From the NCBI GenBank assembly GCA_964568955.1, contig CAZMSM010000002.1, positions 4,588 through 68,587 of the forward strand: a stretch of DNA of 64,000 nt, written 5' to 3'. The notes beneath the pieces were generated by a model. It was not told where the DNA came from. It made no database searches and saw nothing but the letters and a program-made list of their open reading frames with translations. The translations under genes were made by a program, and so were the position numbers. Positions 33,848 to 42,429 of this stretch are shown here, piece by piece. Origin of the DNA: UBA1447 sp964568955 (GTDB lineage: Bacteria > Bacillota > Clostridia > Oscillospirales > Acutalibacteraceae). The first letter of the stretch is position 1; the number at the start of each line of letters is the position of its first letter.

Positions 33848-33968
33848 GAGAAGCGATGGTGGGACGGTGGAGAAGCAATGGAGAAGCGATAGGGGGAACG
33901 AATCGGAGAATTCCTATTGCTTTGCAATTGCTTTTCGTGACGGAGTCACGCTTCTCAATTATTTTCAA
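33848..33968 (+). repeat. Dispersed palindromic repeat, copy 2 (polA-dusB intergenic)
   Basis: Three imperfect units GAGAAGCRATRG (33848, 33870, 33881), then the palindrome CGTGAC-GGA-GTCACG (33936-33950). Terminal GAGAAGCG (33848) and CGCTTCTC (33949-33956) are inverted, so the whole element could fold into one long hairpin. Bases 33925-33966 align with the lepA-leader copy at 11706-11748 on the other strand. Confidence 0.65.
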
Positions 33969-33979
33969 AATCTCAACAT

Positions 33980-33988
33980 ATTGTACCA
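33980..33988 (-). promoter_or_regulatory. Extended -10 promoter of polA
   Basis: Minus strand TGGTACAAT, an extended -10 (TGn plus TACAAT at 33980-33985), without a clear -35. It implies a polA leader of about 160 bases that contains the repeat element. Confidence 0.4.
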
Positions 33989-34001
33989 CAAAATTTCCGA
34001 A

Positions 34002-34030
34002 TTGTGGTGAAAAAAATTTTTCGTTATGAT
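34002..34030 (+). promoter_or_regulatory. Promoter of dusB
   Basis: -35 TTGTGG (34002-34007), 17-nt spacer, -10 TATGAT (34025-34030). Confidence 0.5.
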
Positions 34031-34080
34031 AGTATAAGAGATGTAATATTTAAAAGTAATTTTTTTAGGGATGTGGCCGA

Positions 34081-35055
34081 TTGAACATAGGCAATGTAAT
34101 AATAAATGGGCCGGCAACGCTTGCCCCTATGGCAGGCGTGGCGGATAGAGCTTTTCGCGAGCTATGCACCGACTTTGGCGCGGCGTATGTCACGGGGGAA
34201 ATGGTCAGTGCAAAGGGACTTTGCATGAATGACCGAAAATCGCGGGCGCTTTTGCTTGTTTCACCGGGCGAAAGACCGGCCGGTGTTCAGCTTTTTGGCG
34301 ATGACCCTCAGATTATGGCACAAGCGGCTGTAAAGGTTTTAGACTTTGCACCCGAGTTTGTTGATATTAATATGGGCTGTCCTGCCCCTAAAATAGCCAA
34401 TAACGGCGGGGGTTCCGCACTTTTAAAGCAACCCTTGCTTGCGCAAAAAATCGTGTCGGAGTGTGTAAAGGCAATCACTTTACCTGTAACCGTCAAGCTT
34501 CGAACAGGCTGGAATAGCGAAAGTGTCAATGCCCCTCTATTAGCGGCCCTATGTGAGCAGGCCGGTGCCGCCGCCATCACGATTCACGGGCGCACAAGAA
34601 TGCAAATGTATGCGCCACCGGTTGACTTTGATACCATCAAAAAGGTAAAGCTGGCCGTGAGCGTCCCGGTCATTGGTAACGGTGATATAACCGATGGCAA
34701 GAGTGCGGCGGAAATGTTGGCCCGCACCGGTTGTGATATGGTGATGGTTGGCAGGGGCGCGTTGGGACGGCCATGGGTGTTTAGCCAAATCAACGCCTAT
34801 TTAAAAGATGGCACGGTAGAACCGGAGCCGCCCATAGAACAGCGCATGGAAATTATGCTACGGCATATGAAAATGCTGTGCCTTTATAAAGGAGACTATA
34901 TCGGTATGAAAGAAGCGCGCAAGCATGCCGCCTGGTACATCAAAGGCATAAGAGGCGCTGCCCACTACCGGCAGGAAACGGGTAGTTTGACAACGATACG
35001 GCAGTTAGAGCAACTGGCCGAAAAGGTTGTTGCCGATAACCGCCGGCTAAACTAA
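34081..35055 (+). CDS. dusB: tRNA-dihydrouridine synthase B
   Basis: Flavoenzyme reducing uridines in tRNA, 324 residues, Dus family TIM barrel plus a C-terminal helical domain. Markers: LAPMAGVADRAFREL, the DINMGCPAPKI segment, catalytic region LRTGW, and FMN-phosphate contacts IGNGDI and VMVGRGALGRPW. The usual catalytic Cys position falls in GEMVSAKGLCMND. The start is TTG 34081 with AGGGATGTGG upstream, which is moderate; family similarity begins within the first ten residues. In Firmicutes dusB is often next to lysS or greA, but here it stands divergent from polA. Exact target uridine not assigned. Confidence 0.92.
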   Translation: MNIGNVIINGPATLAPMAGVADRAFRELCTDFGAAYVTGEMVSAKGLCMNDRKSRALLLVSPGERPAGVQLFGDDPQIMAQAAVKVLDFAPEFVDINMGCPAPKIANNGGGSALLKQPLLAQKIVSECVKAITLPVTVKLRTGWNSESVNAPLLAALCEQAGAAAITIHGRTRMQMYAPPVDFDTIKKVKLAVSVPVIGNGDITDGKSAAEMLARTGCDMVMVGRGALGRPWVFSQINAYLKDGTVEPEPPIEQRMEIMLRHMKMLCLYKGDYIGMKEARKHAAWYIKGIRGAAHYRQETGSLTTIRQLEQLAEKVVADNRRLN

Positions 35056-35169
35056 CTAAACTAACGCTAAACACATGCGTCTATCACCGTGCGTTGAATT
35101 CCAGAGCACGCTGTGTTAAAATATAGTTAAATTTAGGGGTCGTTTTGAACCGGTCGGGAACCATAGCGC

Positions 35170-35197
35170 TTGCCCGGTACAAATATGCAAATATACA
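35170..35197 (+). promoter_or_regulatory. Promoter of the metallophosphoesterase gene
   Basis: -35 TTGCCC (35170-35175), 16-nt spacer, -10 TATACA (35192-35197). Confidence 0.45.
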
Positions 35198-35230
35198 AAT
35201 AAATACGTATCAAAGAAAGGAACCACGCTC

Positions 35231-36448
35231 ATGAAAAAGACTGTATGCTTTTTATTAACCTTTGCCTTGCTTTTCACTCTGCTCGTGCCGGCATATGCGA
35301 CAGGCGACGGTACAACGGCTAAAGCCATGCGTTTTCACAACGATGGCAGCTTTACCATCTTGCACATCACCGACCTGCACAAGAACCCCAAGGACACCTA
35401 TGACGACGTCAATAATATTCTTTTAAGGCGGCTTGCCCAAAGGCAAAATCCGGACCTTGTTGTCATCACCGGGGACATTGCCATGGACGGCACACTCGAA
35501 CAAATAAAAGACAACATCCGCGAAATTATGACAGCATTCGGTGACTACAACATCCCCGTTGCGGTGGTCTTTGGCAATCACGATTCCGAATCCGGTTTAA
35601 TCAGCCGTGAAGACTTGATGGCCGTTTACAACAGCTACCCCAACTCCATATCCGTTGACGAAGGCGATTTACTCCCCGGCTGTGGCACATATACGGTACC
35701 CATTCTTGCAAGCGGCAGCGAAAACACGGCCTTTAACCTTTGGATGATAGACTCCGGCGCCTATGATGAGGAAGGCCACTACGGGTTTGTGATGCCTGAA
35801 CAAATTGACTGGTACGTCAACAAAAGCAATCTACTCAAAGCTCATAATAATGGTGTGCCCCTGCCTTCGCTCATGTTCCAACACATCATCGTGCCGGAAA
35901 TTTATGACGCACTTATAGAGGTTGACCACTGGGTACCCCATGCGGTAAAACATATTTATGATAAAGATAGATACTTTATTTTAAATCCCGAAAACACAAA
36001 TGCAGGACGACTTGCGGAATACCCTTGTCCCCCCTATTACAATACCGGCCAATTTGAGGCAATCGTCGGCCAAGGGGATGTCCTCGCCATGTTCTTTGGC
36101 CATGATCACAGCAACACCTTTAATGTCACCCACCGCGGTGTAGACCTTGTCGCAACGCCAAAGGCAAATTTCCAAGGTTCATATGGTATGGATTTCGGCG
36201 CAAGACTGATAACGCTTAATGAAGCAGACACCGGCACTTATGAGACCCATCTCGTCCCGTTTTCCTCCCTGTACACGCTACAAGATTTAGGTTTAAAGTC
36301 TCTGCTGGCCTCCGGCATAAAACCAAACTCGGTAGAATTTAAAGCAACGTTTGTTATCAATTTTTTCACTCAACTGTACAAAATCGAATATTTCTTTACA
36401 ACCGCTCTCTTAGAGCTCATCTTGGGCACCCGATATAACTATTTATAG
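35231..36448 (+). CDS. Secreted calcineurin-like metallophosphoesterase
   Basis: A 405-residue protein with a signal peptide: MKKTVCFLLTFALLFTLLVP followed by AYATG, a good signal-peptidase I site. The mature part has all metallophosphoesterase motifs: HITDLH (DxH), VITGDIAMD (GD), VFGNHDSE (GNHD), an FQHI histidine, and FFGHDHSN (GHDH). This resembles the purple-acid-phosphatase-like secreted family rather than Ser/Thr phosphatases. ATG follows AAGAAAGG. A likely role is phosphate scavenging or processing of phosphorylated surface glycans, but that is inference. It is a single gene ending in a bidirectional terminator shared with ftsZ. The C-terminal ~80 residues show no recognised domain. 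Confidence 0.88.
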   Translation: MKKTVCFLLTFALLFTLLVPAYATGDGTTAKAMRFHNDGSFTILHITDLHKNPKDTYDDVNNILLRRLAQRQNPDLVVITGDIAMDGTLEQIKDNIREIMTAFGDYNIPVAVVFGNHDSESGLISREDLMAVYNSYPNSISVDEGDLLPGCGTYTVPILASGSENTAFNLWMIDSGAYDEEGHYGFVMPEQIDWYVNKSNLLKAHNNGVPLPSLMFQHIIVPEIYDALIEVDHWVPHAVKHIYDKDRYFILNPENTNAGRLAEYPCPPYYNTGQFEAIVGQGDVLAMFFGHDHSNTFNVTHRGVDLVATPKANFQGSYGMDFGARLITLNEADTGTYETHLVPFSSLYTLQDLGLKSLLASGIKPNSVEFKATFVINFFTQLYKIEYFFTTALLELILGTRYNYL

Positions 36449-36532
36449 GAGTCCGGGTTACAAAAGCACTCAAGCATCGTGCAACTATCATTAAAAAATA
36501 GCCCGATGAACCGGGTTAGTACGCTTAAAAAG

Positions 36533-36562
36533 AAGGGGCAGGCTTTGCAGCCTGCCCCTTTT
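36533..36562. terminator. Bidirectional terminator between the phosphoesterase gene and ftsZ
   Basis: AAGGGGCAGGCT (36533-36544), loop TTGC, AGCCTGCCCCTT (36549-36560). T-rich on both sides, serving convergent genes: the plus-strand phosphoesterase and the minus-strand dcw cluster. Confidence 0.9.
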
Positions 36563-36571
36563 GATTGTTGA

Positions 36572-37777
36572 TTAATCCTTTTTCCGCTTGATGATGTCGT
36601 TGAGAATCACATAAAACTCGTCGTCATCCATGCCTTTTTCTTGCCCGGCGGTTTGAGCGGCTTCGACTGATTCCTCGGCAGGTGTTTCCTCCGACTGGGC
36701 AAAAATCTGTGATGCATCGGGCAACACCGGCGTCTCAAAAGGTTTCGCACTGCCAAAAGGACTGCCTTGGGCACCAGTGCTTTTGGTGCCTTGCTGTGAC
36801 TCGGACTCTTTTCGGGGTGCTGTGTTGTCAAACCCGGTGGCCACAACGGCGATAATAATTTCGTCCGTCAAGCTGGCATCGTAGGTCAGGCCGAACGTAA
36901 TATTCGCATCCGGGTGAACCTGCGAGGTGATAATGTCCGCCGCACTCTGAATTTCTTCAAGGTCAATGTCCTCGGATGCGGTGTAGCTGATGATGACACC
37001 CTTTGCCCCTTCAATCGATGTTTCAAGCAATGCGCTCTTGATGGCAGCATTTGCTGCGATAACCGCTTTATCCTTGCCGCTGGCCCTGCCCACACCCATA
37101 TGCGCATAGCCTGCATCTTTCATAATGCTTTCCACATCCGCAAAGTCAAGGTTGATAAAGCCTGCCATTTTTATCAGTTCGGAAATGTTTTTAACCCCTT
37201 GCAAGAGTACTTCGTCCGCCAAGGCGAATGCCTCGGATACGGATAAACGGCGATCTTCCATCGCGCGCAAGTGCTCATTGGGGATAACGATAAGGCTGTC
37301 CACACTTGCCGCTAAACGGTCAATGCCCGCTTGCGCTTGTGACATACGTTTATTGCCTTCAAACTTAAAAGGTTTTGTAACCACGCCAACGGTAAGAATG
37401 CCCATTTCTTTGGCAACTTGAGCTATGATGGGTGCCGCCCCTGTGCCCGTGCCGCCGCCCATGCCTGCCGTGATAAATACCATTTCAGTGCCCTTGAGCA
37501 CATCGGCAATCATATCGCGGCTTTCTTCCGCGGCTTTTTCTCCTATTTCGGGTCTGCCGCCGGCGCCTTGGCCACGGGTTGTTCTTTCACCGATTTGGAT
37601 TTTGTGCGTAGCCTTGGAATGCAGCAGTATTTGTTTGTCTGTATTGATGGCTATAAACTCCGCACCAAGTACCTCCGACAGGATCATTCTGTTGACAGCA
37701 TTACCGCCGCCACCACCAACACCGATGACTTTTATTTGTACCGTGCTTGCATATTCATTATCAAGTTCCATTGCCAT
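36572..37777 (-). CDS. ftsZ: Cell division protein FtsZ
   Basis: Tubulin-like GTPase forming the Z ring, 401 residues from ATG 37777 (GGGAGG nine bases upstream; ATG 37771 is an alternative). The GTP-binding tubulin signature GGGTGTGA is at 107-114 and the T7-type loop is in FINLDFADVE. After the GTPase core comes a ~70-residue Ser/Thr/Gln-rich linker. The C-terminal peptide is DDDEFYVILNDIIKRKKD; the Pro of the usual I-P-x-F-L motif is replaced by Leu. It is the last gene of the dcw cluster and directly follows ftsQ; no ftsA is present. It also has its own promoter. Confidence 0.98.
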   Translation of the reverse strand: MAMELDNEYASTVQIKVIGVGGGGGNAVNRMILSEVLGAEFIAINTDKQILLHSKATHKIQIGERTTRGQGAGGRPEIGEKAAEESRDMIADVLKGTEMVFITAGMGGGTGTGAAPIIAQVAKEMGILTVGVVTKPFKFEGNKRMSQAQAGIDRLAASVDSLIVIPNEHLRAMEDRRLSVSEAFALADEVLLQGVKNISELIKMAGFINLDFADVESIMKDAGYAHMGVGRASGKDKAVIAANAAIKSALLETSIEGAKGVIISYTASEDIDLEEIQSAADIITSQVHPDANITFGLTYDASLTDEIIIAVVATGFDNTAPRKESESQQGTKSTGAQGSPFGSAKPFETPVLPDASQIFAQSEETPAEESVEAAQTAGQEKGMDDDEFYVILNDIIKRKKD

Positions 37778-37841
37778 TGCCGCTAACCTCCCACATAAAT
37801 ATATGGCTATACCCCATAATTGAGTAAAATTAATCGAACTT

Positions 37842-37870
37842 ATATTAACATGTATAGTTGCCAAATACAA
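37842..37870 (-). promoter_or_regulatory. Promoter of ftsZ
   Basis: Minus strand: -35 TTGTAT (37865-37870), 17-nt spacer, -10 TAATAT (37842-37847), inside the 133-base ftsQ-ftsZ gap. Confidence 0.5.
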
Positions 37871-37910
37871 GTTAATTTTCAAATTTCGCCGATAATCCTA
37901 TTTTTAAGGC

Positions 37911-38762
37911 TTAATTTTCTGTCTCGGGTTTTATAACGGCAGTTTTCAGTATCGTCAGGTCAAGTTCCGCCTTTTGCCCGGGGTATTGGGCGTCTTCACT
38001 TTTAAGAAGTTCTGCTGCAAAAACAAGTCTTTTTTCCAGCAGTTTCGGGGTACCGAGGTGCATCTTTATCCGATCTTGGTAGATTAACCATACATCGGTC
38101 GTATCTGCTATATCTATTAGTGTTATGTCCGGTAACCCGCTACTGTCGATGGCGGCAAGCAGGTCTTTGTAAATTTCAAGCGGCGAAGCTAACGCGTCAT
38201 CTTGCTTATCAATTTCAATGATATGGCCCGTTTGCACGCTTTTGGGGGGCGGGCACGCCAGTCGCGGCAGCTTATCGTCAGGCGTTTGCGTCGTGCGTTC
38301 GAGCACTTTGCCATTTTTATCTAAAACTACGAAATCGTTGCCCTCTACGATGACAGCGGTAGCCTTGGTTTCGGTAAGGACAAATTGAATCGTACCAGGC
38401 ATTTTGCGGCTGATTACCGCTGTACCGATGTAAGGAAGGTTCGTTTCGAGGCGTTGTTGGGCAGATTTAATGTCACTGAAAAACAAGTTTTTCCCGATGG
38501 CCAGCTCGGAGCTTGCAAAAACCTGCTCTTCGCTGTACACATGAGCACCTTCCACCGTATAATCAGCAACTTTAAAAATGGCAAAAAAACCGTAGACCAA
38601 ACCGCCGATAAGAACCGAGGCAATCAGCACCCCACTGATAACCACAAGCAACAAACGGCGTTTTCGCTTTTTTCTGTTTTTTTCAGCCAAACGCTGCCGC
38701 TCCCCGGGCGTTATTTGTCGCCGAGAATGTTGATTGGATGGCGTTTTTGCGTTTGTAGCCAT
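37911..38762 (-). CDS. ftsQ: Cell division protein FtsQ/DivIB
   Basis: Bitopic division protein, 283 residues. Basic cytoplasmic N-terminus (KNRKKRKRR), one transmembrane segment (about 37-62, LLLVVISGVLIASVLIGG), then a POTRA domain (IFKVADYTVEGAHVYSEEQV) and a beta domain with RKMPGTIQFVLTE and AVIVEGNDFVVLDKNGKVLE. Its partners are FtsL and FtsB/DivIC at the divisome. ATG follows GGGGAAAGG. It sits between murG and ftsZ, the standard place except for missing ftsA. Assigned DivIB/FtsQ on domain order; Firmicutes usage would favour the name divIB. Confidence 0.9.
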   Translation of the reverse strand: MATNAKTPSNQHSRRQITPGERQRLAEKNRKKRKRRLLLVVISGVLIASVLIGGLVYGFFAIFKVADYTVEGAHVYSEEQVFASSELAIGKNLFFSDIKSAQQRLETNLPYIGTAVISRKMPGTIQFVLTETKATAVIVEGNDFVVLDKNGKVLERTTQTPDDKLPRLACPPPKSVQTGHIIEIDKQDDALASPLEIYKDLLAAIDSSGLPDITLIDIADTTDVWLIYQDRIKMHLGTPKLLEKRLVFAAELLKSEDAQYPGQKAELDLTILKTAVIKPETEN

Positions 38763-38828
38763 GTGATGCCTTTCCCCGGCACGCTGTGCCGGTAATTGTT
38801 TGGTAAAGGGTTATATAATCGGATTGCC

Positions 38829-39971
38829 TCATATTTTACTTGTTTTTTCGGCTAACGCTTCAATACACGCCAGTATACGCTGTGCGGAATCTTGGACGGC
38901 CATCTTTTTTGCTTTCGCTCCAATTTCCGCCATCCTTGCGGGGTTGCTCAGGAGCTTTTCCACCTCTTGCGTGAGCCGCTCACCGCTTAAGTCTTTTTCT
39001 TCAATCATAAGGGCAGCATCCTTTTCGACAAGTGCCATGGCGTTATGGTATTGATGGTTTTCCGCTACGTTCGGGGAAGGAATGAGTATGGCGGGCTTGC
39101 CCAGAGCCTGAATTTCGCTGAGTGAACTTGCACCCGCGCGGGATATGACCAAATCTGCGGCACTCAGGCAGCGTTCCATGTCGTTGATATATTCTCGGAT
39201 GATGACATGCTTTTCGTTTTCAAGCTCAAGGCCCTTTTGTTTTAACAAGCCCGGCAGCCAAGTGCCCCCGCTCCCTGTTGCGTGCATAAAGTAGCAGTCA
39301 GCCGCCTTGTACTTTGCCTCAATCAAGCGGGCAACCGCCTCATTCACCGCGCGCGCACCCAAACTGCCACCCATGGACAAAATCATGGGACGCTCATCCA
39401 GACCGAGCTCGGCACGACTTTTGGCTTTGTCTGCATTAACAAGCTCACCCCTAACAGGCAAGCCTGTCAGAATGACATCCCCTTTTGATTGAAGGCGTTC
39501 CCCCGCGACCGCAACTGTCAGCATAACGCAATCGGCGTTTTTGGCGACAGCCTTGTTTGCAACGCCGGGGTAGGCGTTTTGTTCGTGAATGGCGGTGGGT
39601 ATGCCGAGCTTTTGTGCCATGCGCAATACCGGTCCACTAACGTAACCACCCATGCCGACGACCACGTCGGGCTTAAAATCCAACAAGATTTTTTTTGCCT
39701 GGCGGGATGATTTTAAAAGCTTAGCCAGCGTCGAAAGGTTGCGTTTGAAACTTTCAATGCTGATGTCACGGCGAAAACCGCTGATATCGATACTCTTAAA
39801 ATCGAAACCGGATGCCGGAACCAAGCGGGACTCCATTTTTTCGGCGGTTCCGACAAACAGAATTTGCGCCTGTGGAGAAGTCTTTCGAATCAGCCCCGCA
39901 ACGGCAAGAGCCGGGTTGATATGCCCGCCCGTACCACCCGCAGCAAATAAAATTCTTTTATTGTTGAGCAT
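38829..39971 (-). CDS. murG: Undecaprenyl-diphospho-muramoylpentapeptide N-acetylglucosaminyltransferase
   Basis: Peripheral-membrane transferase making lipid II from lipid I and UDP-GlcNAc, 380 residues from ATG 39971 (AAAGGCGGTG upstream). The glycine-rich loop AAGGTGGHINPALA and second GGSLGARAVN loop are typical MurG. HEQNAYPGVANK is the lipid-I side motif, and SRAGASSLSEIQALGKPAILIP is the UDP-sugar-binding region. A longer frame from 40055 would overlap the end of ftsW with no family similarity. It is 25 bases downstream of ftsW. Confidence 0.97.
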   Translation of the reverse strand: MLNNKRILFAAGGTGGHINPALAVAGLIRKTSPQAQILFVGTAEKMESRLVPASGFDFKSIDISGFRRDISIESFKRNLSTLAKLLKSSRQAKKILLDFKPDVVVGMGGYVSGPVLRMAQKLGIPTAIHEQNAYPGVANKAVAKNADCVMLTVAVAGERLQSKGDVILTGLPVRGELVNADKAKSRAELGLDERPMILSMGGSLGARAVNEAVARLIEAKYKAADCYFMHATGSGGTWLPGLLKQKGLELENEKHVIIREYINDMERCLSAADLVISRAGASSLSEIQALGKPAILIPSPNVAENHQYHNAMALVEKDAALMIEEKDLSGERLTQEVEKLLSNPARMAEIGAKAKKMAVQDSAQRILACIEALAEKTSKI

Positions 39972-39996
39972 AATCGCACCGCCTTTGCGCCGTGTT

Positions 39997-41337
39997 TTAT
40001 TGTTTTTCCATCTTCGCCGTTCTTGAAACGGAAAGCACCATACCCATTTCCGCAAGCAAAATCATCAGCGATGTGCCCCCGTAACTGATAAACGGCAGGC
40101 TGATACCGGTGTTTGGTATGGTATCTGTAACAACGGCAATATGTATCACCGCTTGTAAACCAACTTGGAATACGATACCCATCACCAACAGCGTCCCAAA
40201 GCGGTCTTTTGCTCGGGAAGCAATGATAAAACCACGCCATATAAGCAGCCCAAACAAAGCGATGACAACAAGTGCGCCTAAAAACCCAAGTTCCTCGCAG
40301 ATGATTGAAAAAATAAAATCATTATGTGCCTCGGATAAATAGATATGTTTTTGAACCGAATTGCCAAGACCCTTGCCCAAGAGGCCACCGGATGCAATGG
40401 CATACAAAGAGTTGTTGGTTTGCCAGCGCAAGCCAAGAGGTTGATAATCCTTTTTAAGCCAGGCGAAAATTCGCTTAAGCATATACTTGGGTGCGCTATT
40501 AGGGTCTCTCCCCCACGCCACAAATTGGGAAGGTAAAAAAGAGGCCGCCTCGTCCGGTTTATTGGTCGCCATCCAAAACGCATAAATAACCCCTGCGACC
40601 AACACCAACAAAGGGATGCCGAAAATAATAAACCAGCGAAGCTTTGCACCGCTGAGAAACAGCATAACCATACCGATACTCACAATTAAAACCGTGCCGG
40701 AAAGGTGGTTTTCGCTGAATATCAACACACTCATGATGATAATCACCGTCACATACGGCCACAGCAAAAGAACATTTTTAGATATTTGCTTGTAGTTGCG
40801 TTCCATCCCCCACGCGCAGAACATAATCAGCCCGAGTTTTGCTAGCTCGGACGGTTGAAATTGATTGAAAATAGGCACAGGCATATAGCGCCTTATCCCG
40901 CTTCTCCCCTCAAGTTCGACGTAATAATACAACACGGCAAAGAGCAGAATAATCGACACAATGAGTGCCAAGACAGAAAGCTGCTTGATAAAGTCATGAT
41001 TGATTCTTGAAAAGATATATAAAACGACGATTCCCAAAAATGAAAAAGCAATTTGTTTGGTGATGTAGTGATAGGGGTTGTTCGAGATTTTATCGGATGA
41101 ATCGTTGAGTGCCATGACATAGCTTGATGAAAAAACCATGATCAGCCCAATGCTCATTAAAAACAACACGATAATCAAAAACTTTAAATCAACTTCGCCC
41201 TTCGCAACGTAATACTTAAGCTTCCTTGGTTTGAGGAAAGGAAAGTACTCTTTAAACTTTCTTTGCGCAAGGGTTTTGATGTCACTTTTCAACTGCCTGT
41301 TATTCGGCAAAGGATTTTTATGTTGAGTGCCGGTCAT
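39997..41337 (-). CDS. ftsW: Peptidoglycan glycosyltransferase FtsW (SEDS family)
   Basis: SEDS-family lipid II polymerase of the divisome, 446 residues, about ten transmembrane segments. Family motifs: MSIGLIMVFSSSYVMA, FQPSELAKLGLIMF, GLGNSVQKH with SEAHNDFIFSIICEELGFLG, and PFISYGGTSLM. The start chosen is ATG 41337 (six bases after AGGGGTG); ATG 41355 also exists but has no ribosome-binding site. The ~60 residue basic N-terminus is longer than usual. FtsW rather than RodA is inferred from position between mraY and murG; SpoVE cannot be excluded. The partner transpeptidase is the PASTA protein at 45290. Confidence 0.93.
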   Translation of the reverse strand: MTGTQHKNPLPNNRQLKSDIKTLAQRKFKEYFPFLKPRKLKYYVAKGEVDLKFLIIVLFLMSIGLIMVFSSSYVMALNDSSDKISNNPYHYITKQIAFSFLGIVVLYIFSRINHDFIKQLSVLALIVSIILLFAVLYYYVELEGRSGIRRYMPVPIFNQFQPSELAKLGLIMFCAWGMERNYKQISKNVLLLWPYVTVIIIMSVLIFSENHLSGTVLIVSIGMVMLFLSGAKLRWFIIFGIPLLVLVAGVIYAFWMATNKPDEAASFLPSQFVAWGRDPNSAPKYMLKRIFAWLKKDYQPLGLRWQTNNSLYAIASGGLLGKGLGNSVQKHIYLSEAHNDFIFSIICEELGFLGALVVIALFGLLIWRGFIIASRAKDRFGTLLVMGIVFQVGLQAVIHIAVVTDTIPNTGISLPFISYGGTSLMILLAEMGMVLSVSRTAKMEKQ

Positions 41338-41379
41338 TGTTTTCACCCCTGTCATGGCTAAAATAATGTCTTACCCTGA

Positions 41380-42429
41380 TTATTTTATATAATAACCGCC
41401 GAAGTACATAAGCAGTACCCCGACAAGGCAGCCCACCAGATTCGCAGCCGTAAAGACTGCCACAATCTTATTTTCTCCCCATCCGCTTTTTTCAAAGTGA
41501 TGATGAATAGGGGCCATTTTAAAGAAGCGTTTGCCCTTGGTGGCTTTAAAATATAAAATTTGAATAACATCCGACAGTGCCTCTATAACATAAATCAAGC
41601 CAACAGGCAAAAGAATGACCGGGCACCCCAGGGCATATGCAAGGGCCACAACCATGCCACCTAAAAACATCGAACCGGTATCACCCATAAAAACTTTGGC
41701 GGGTTTGCGGTTCCATACTAAAAAGCCGCCGCAAGCACCGGCTAATGCGGCCGCTACTAGACTCACGCCAAAAAGCCCCCGCATGGCCGCGATAATGCCA
41801 AGCGTAACCGCAGCGGTAATCGTCACGCTCGAACAAAGCCCATCAATACCATCGGTAAAATTGACGGCGTTAATTGTGCCATAGAGCACGCAAATCCCAA
41901 ACAGCCAATGGAACACGCCCATATTGACATTGCCGATAAAGGGCACAAACATATGCGGCGTTCCACCCATGCCCATAAACAAACTGCTTAAAAAAGCGAG
42001 GGCGATAACAAGTTGCATAATCGTTTTTTGTTTGAAATTAAGCCCCATGTTACGTTTTTGGATAACCTTGATATAGTCATCCGCAAACCCCACAAGAGCA
42101 AAACTCAGCGCCATGAGTATCCCACTCCACAGCTTCGTTTTCATTTCCGCAACCACAAGGGGCACTGCGGAACTACCCATATAAATATCGCTACCCATCA
42201 TTTGGGCTGTAATCATTCCGACAATAATCGCCGCTAATGTACCAAGAATAAACATGATACCGCCCATGGTCGGTGTGCCCTGTTTGTGTTTGTGCCAGAT
42301 GGGGCCGATGTCCAATATCACCTGCCCAAACTTTAGCTTGAGCAGCCAGGGGATAATTAAAAACCCGAGCAAGGCCGTGACGGAAAATCCGGTACCCGCG
42401 GCAAGAATCATCAGCAATATGTTATTCAT
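41380..42429 (-). CDS. mraY: Phospho-N-acetylmuramoyl-pentapeptide-transferase
   Basis: Polytopic membrane transferase making lipid I on undecaprenyl phosphate, 349 residues. Typical segments are the KHKQGTPTMGG motif, the Mg-binding GFADDYIKVIQKRNMGL and NFTDGIDGL, FMGDTGSMFLGG, and APIHHHFEKSGWGENKI. About ten hydrophobic segments. The ATG lies inside the murF end (eight-base overlap) with GGGAG upstream, showing translational coupling. Next gene ftsW starts 42 bases on. No murD lies between mraY and ftsW, where many Firmicutes have it. Confidence 0.97.
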   Translation of the reverse strand: MNNILLMILAAGTGFSVTALLGFLIIPWLLKLKFGQVILDIGPIWHKHKQGTPTMGGIMFILGTLAAIIVGMITAQMMGSDIYMGSSAVPLVVAEMKTKLWSGILMALSFALVGFADDYIKVIQKRNMGLNFKQKTIMQLVIALAFLSSLFMGMGGTPHMFVPFIGNVNMGVFHWLFGICVLYGTINAVNFTDGIDGLCSSVTITAAVTLGIIAAMRGLFGVSLVAAALAGACGGFLVWNRKPAKVFMGDTGSMFLGGMVVALAYALGCPVILLPVGLIYVIEALSDVIQILYFKATKGKRFFKMAPIHHHFEKSGWGENKIVAVFTAANLVGCLVGVLLMYFGGYYIK

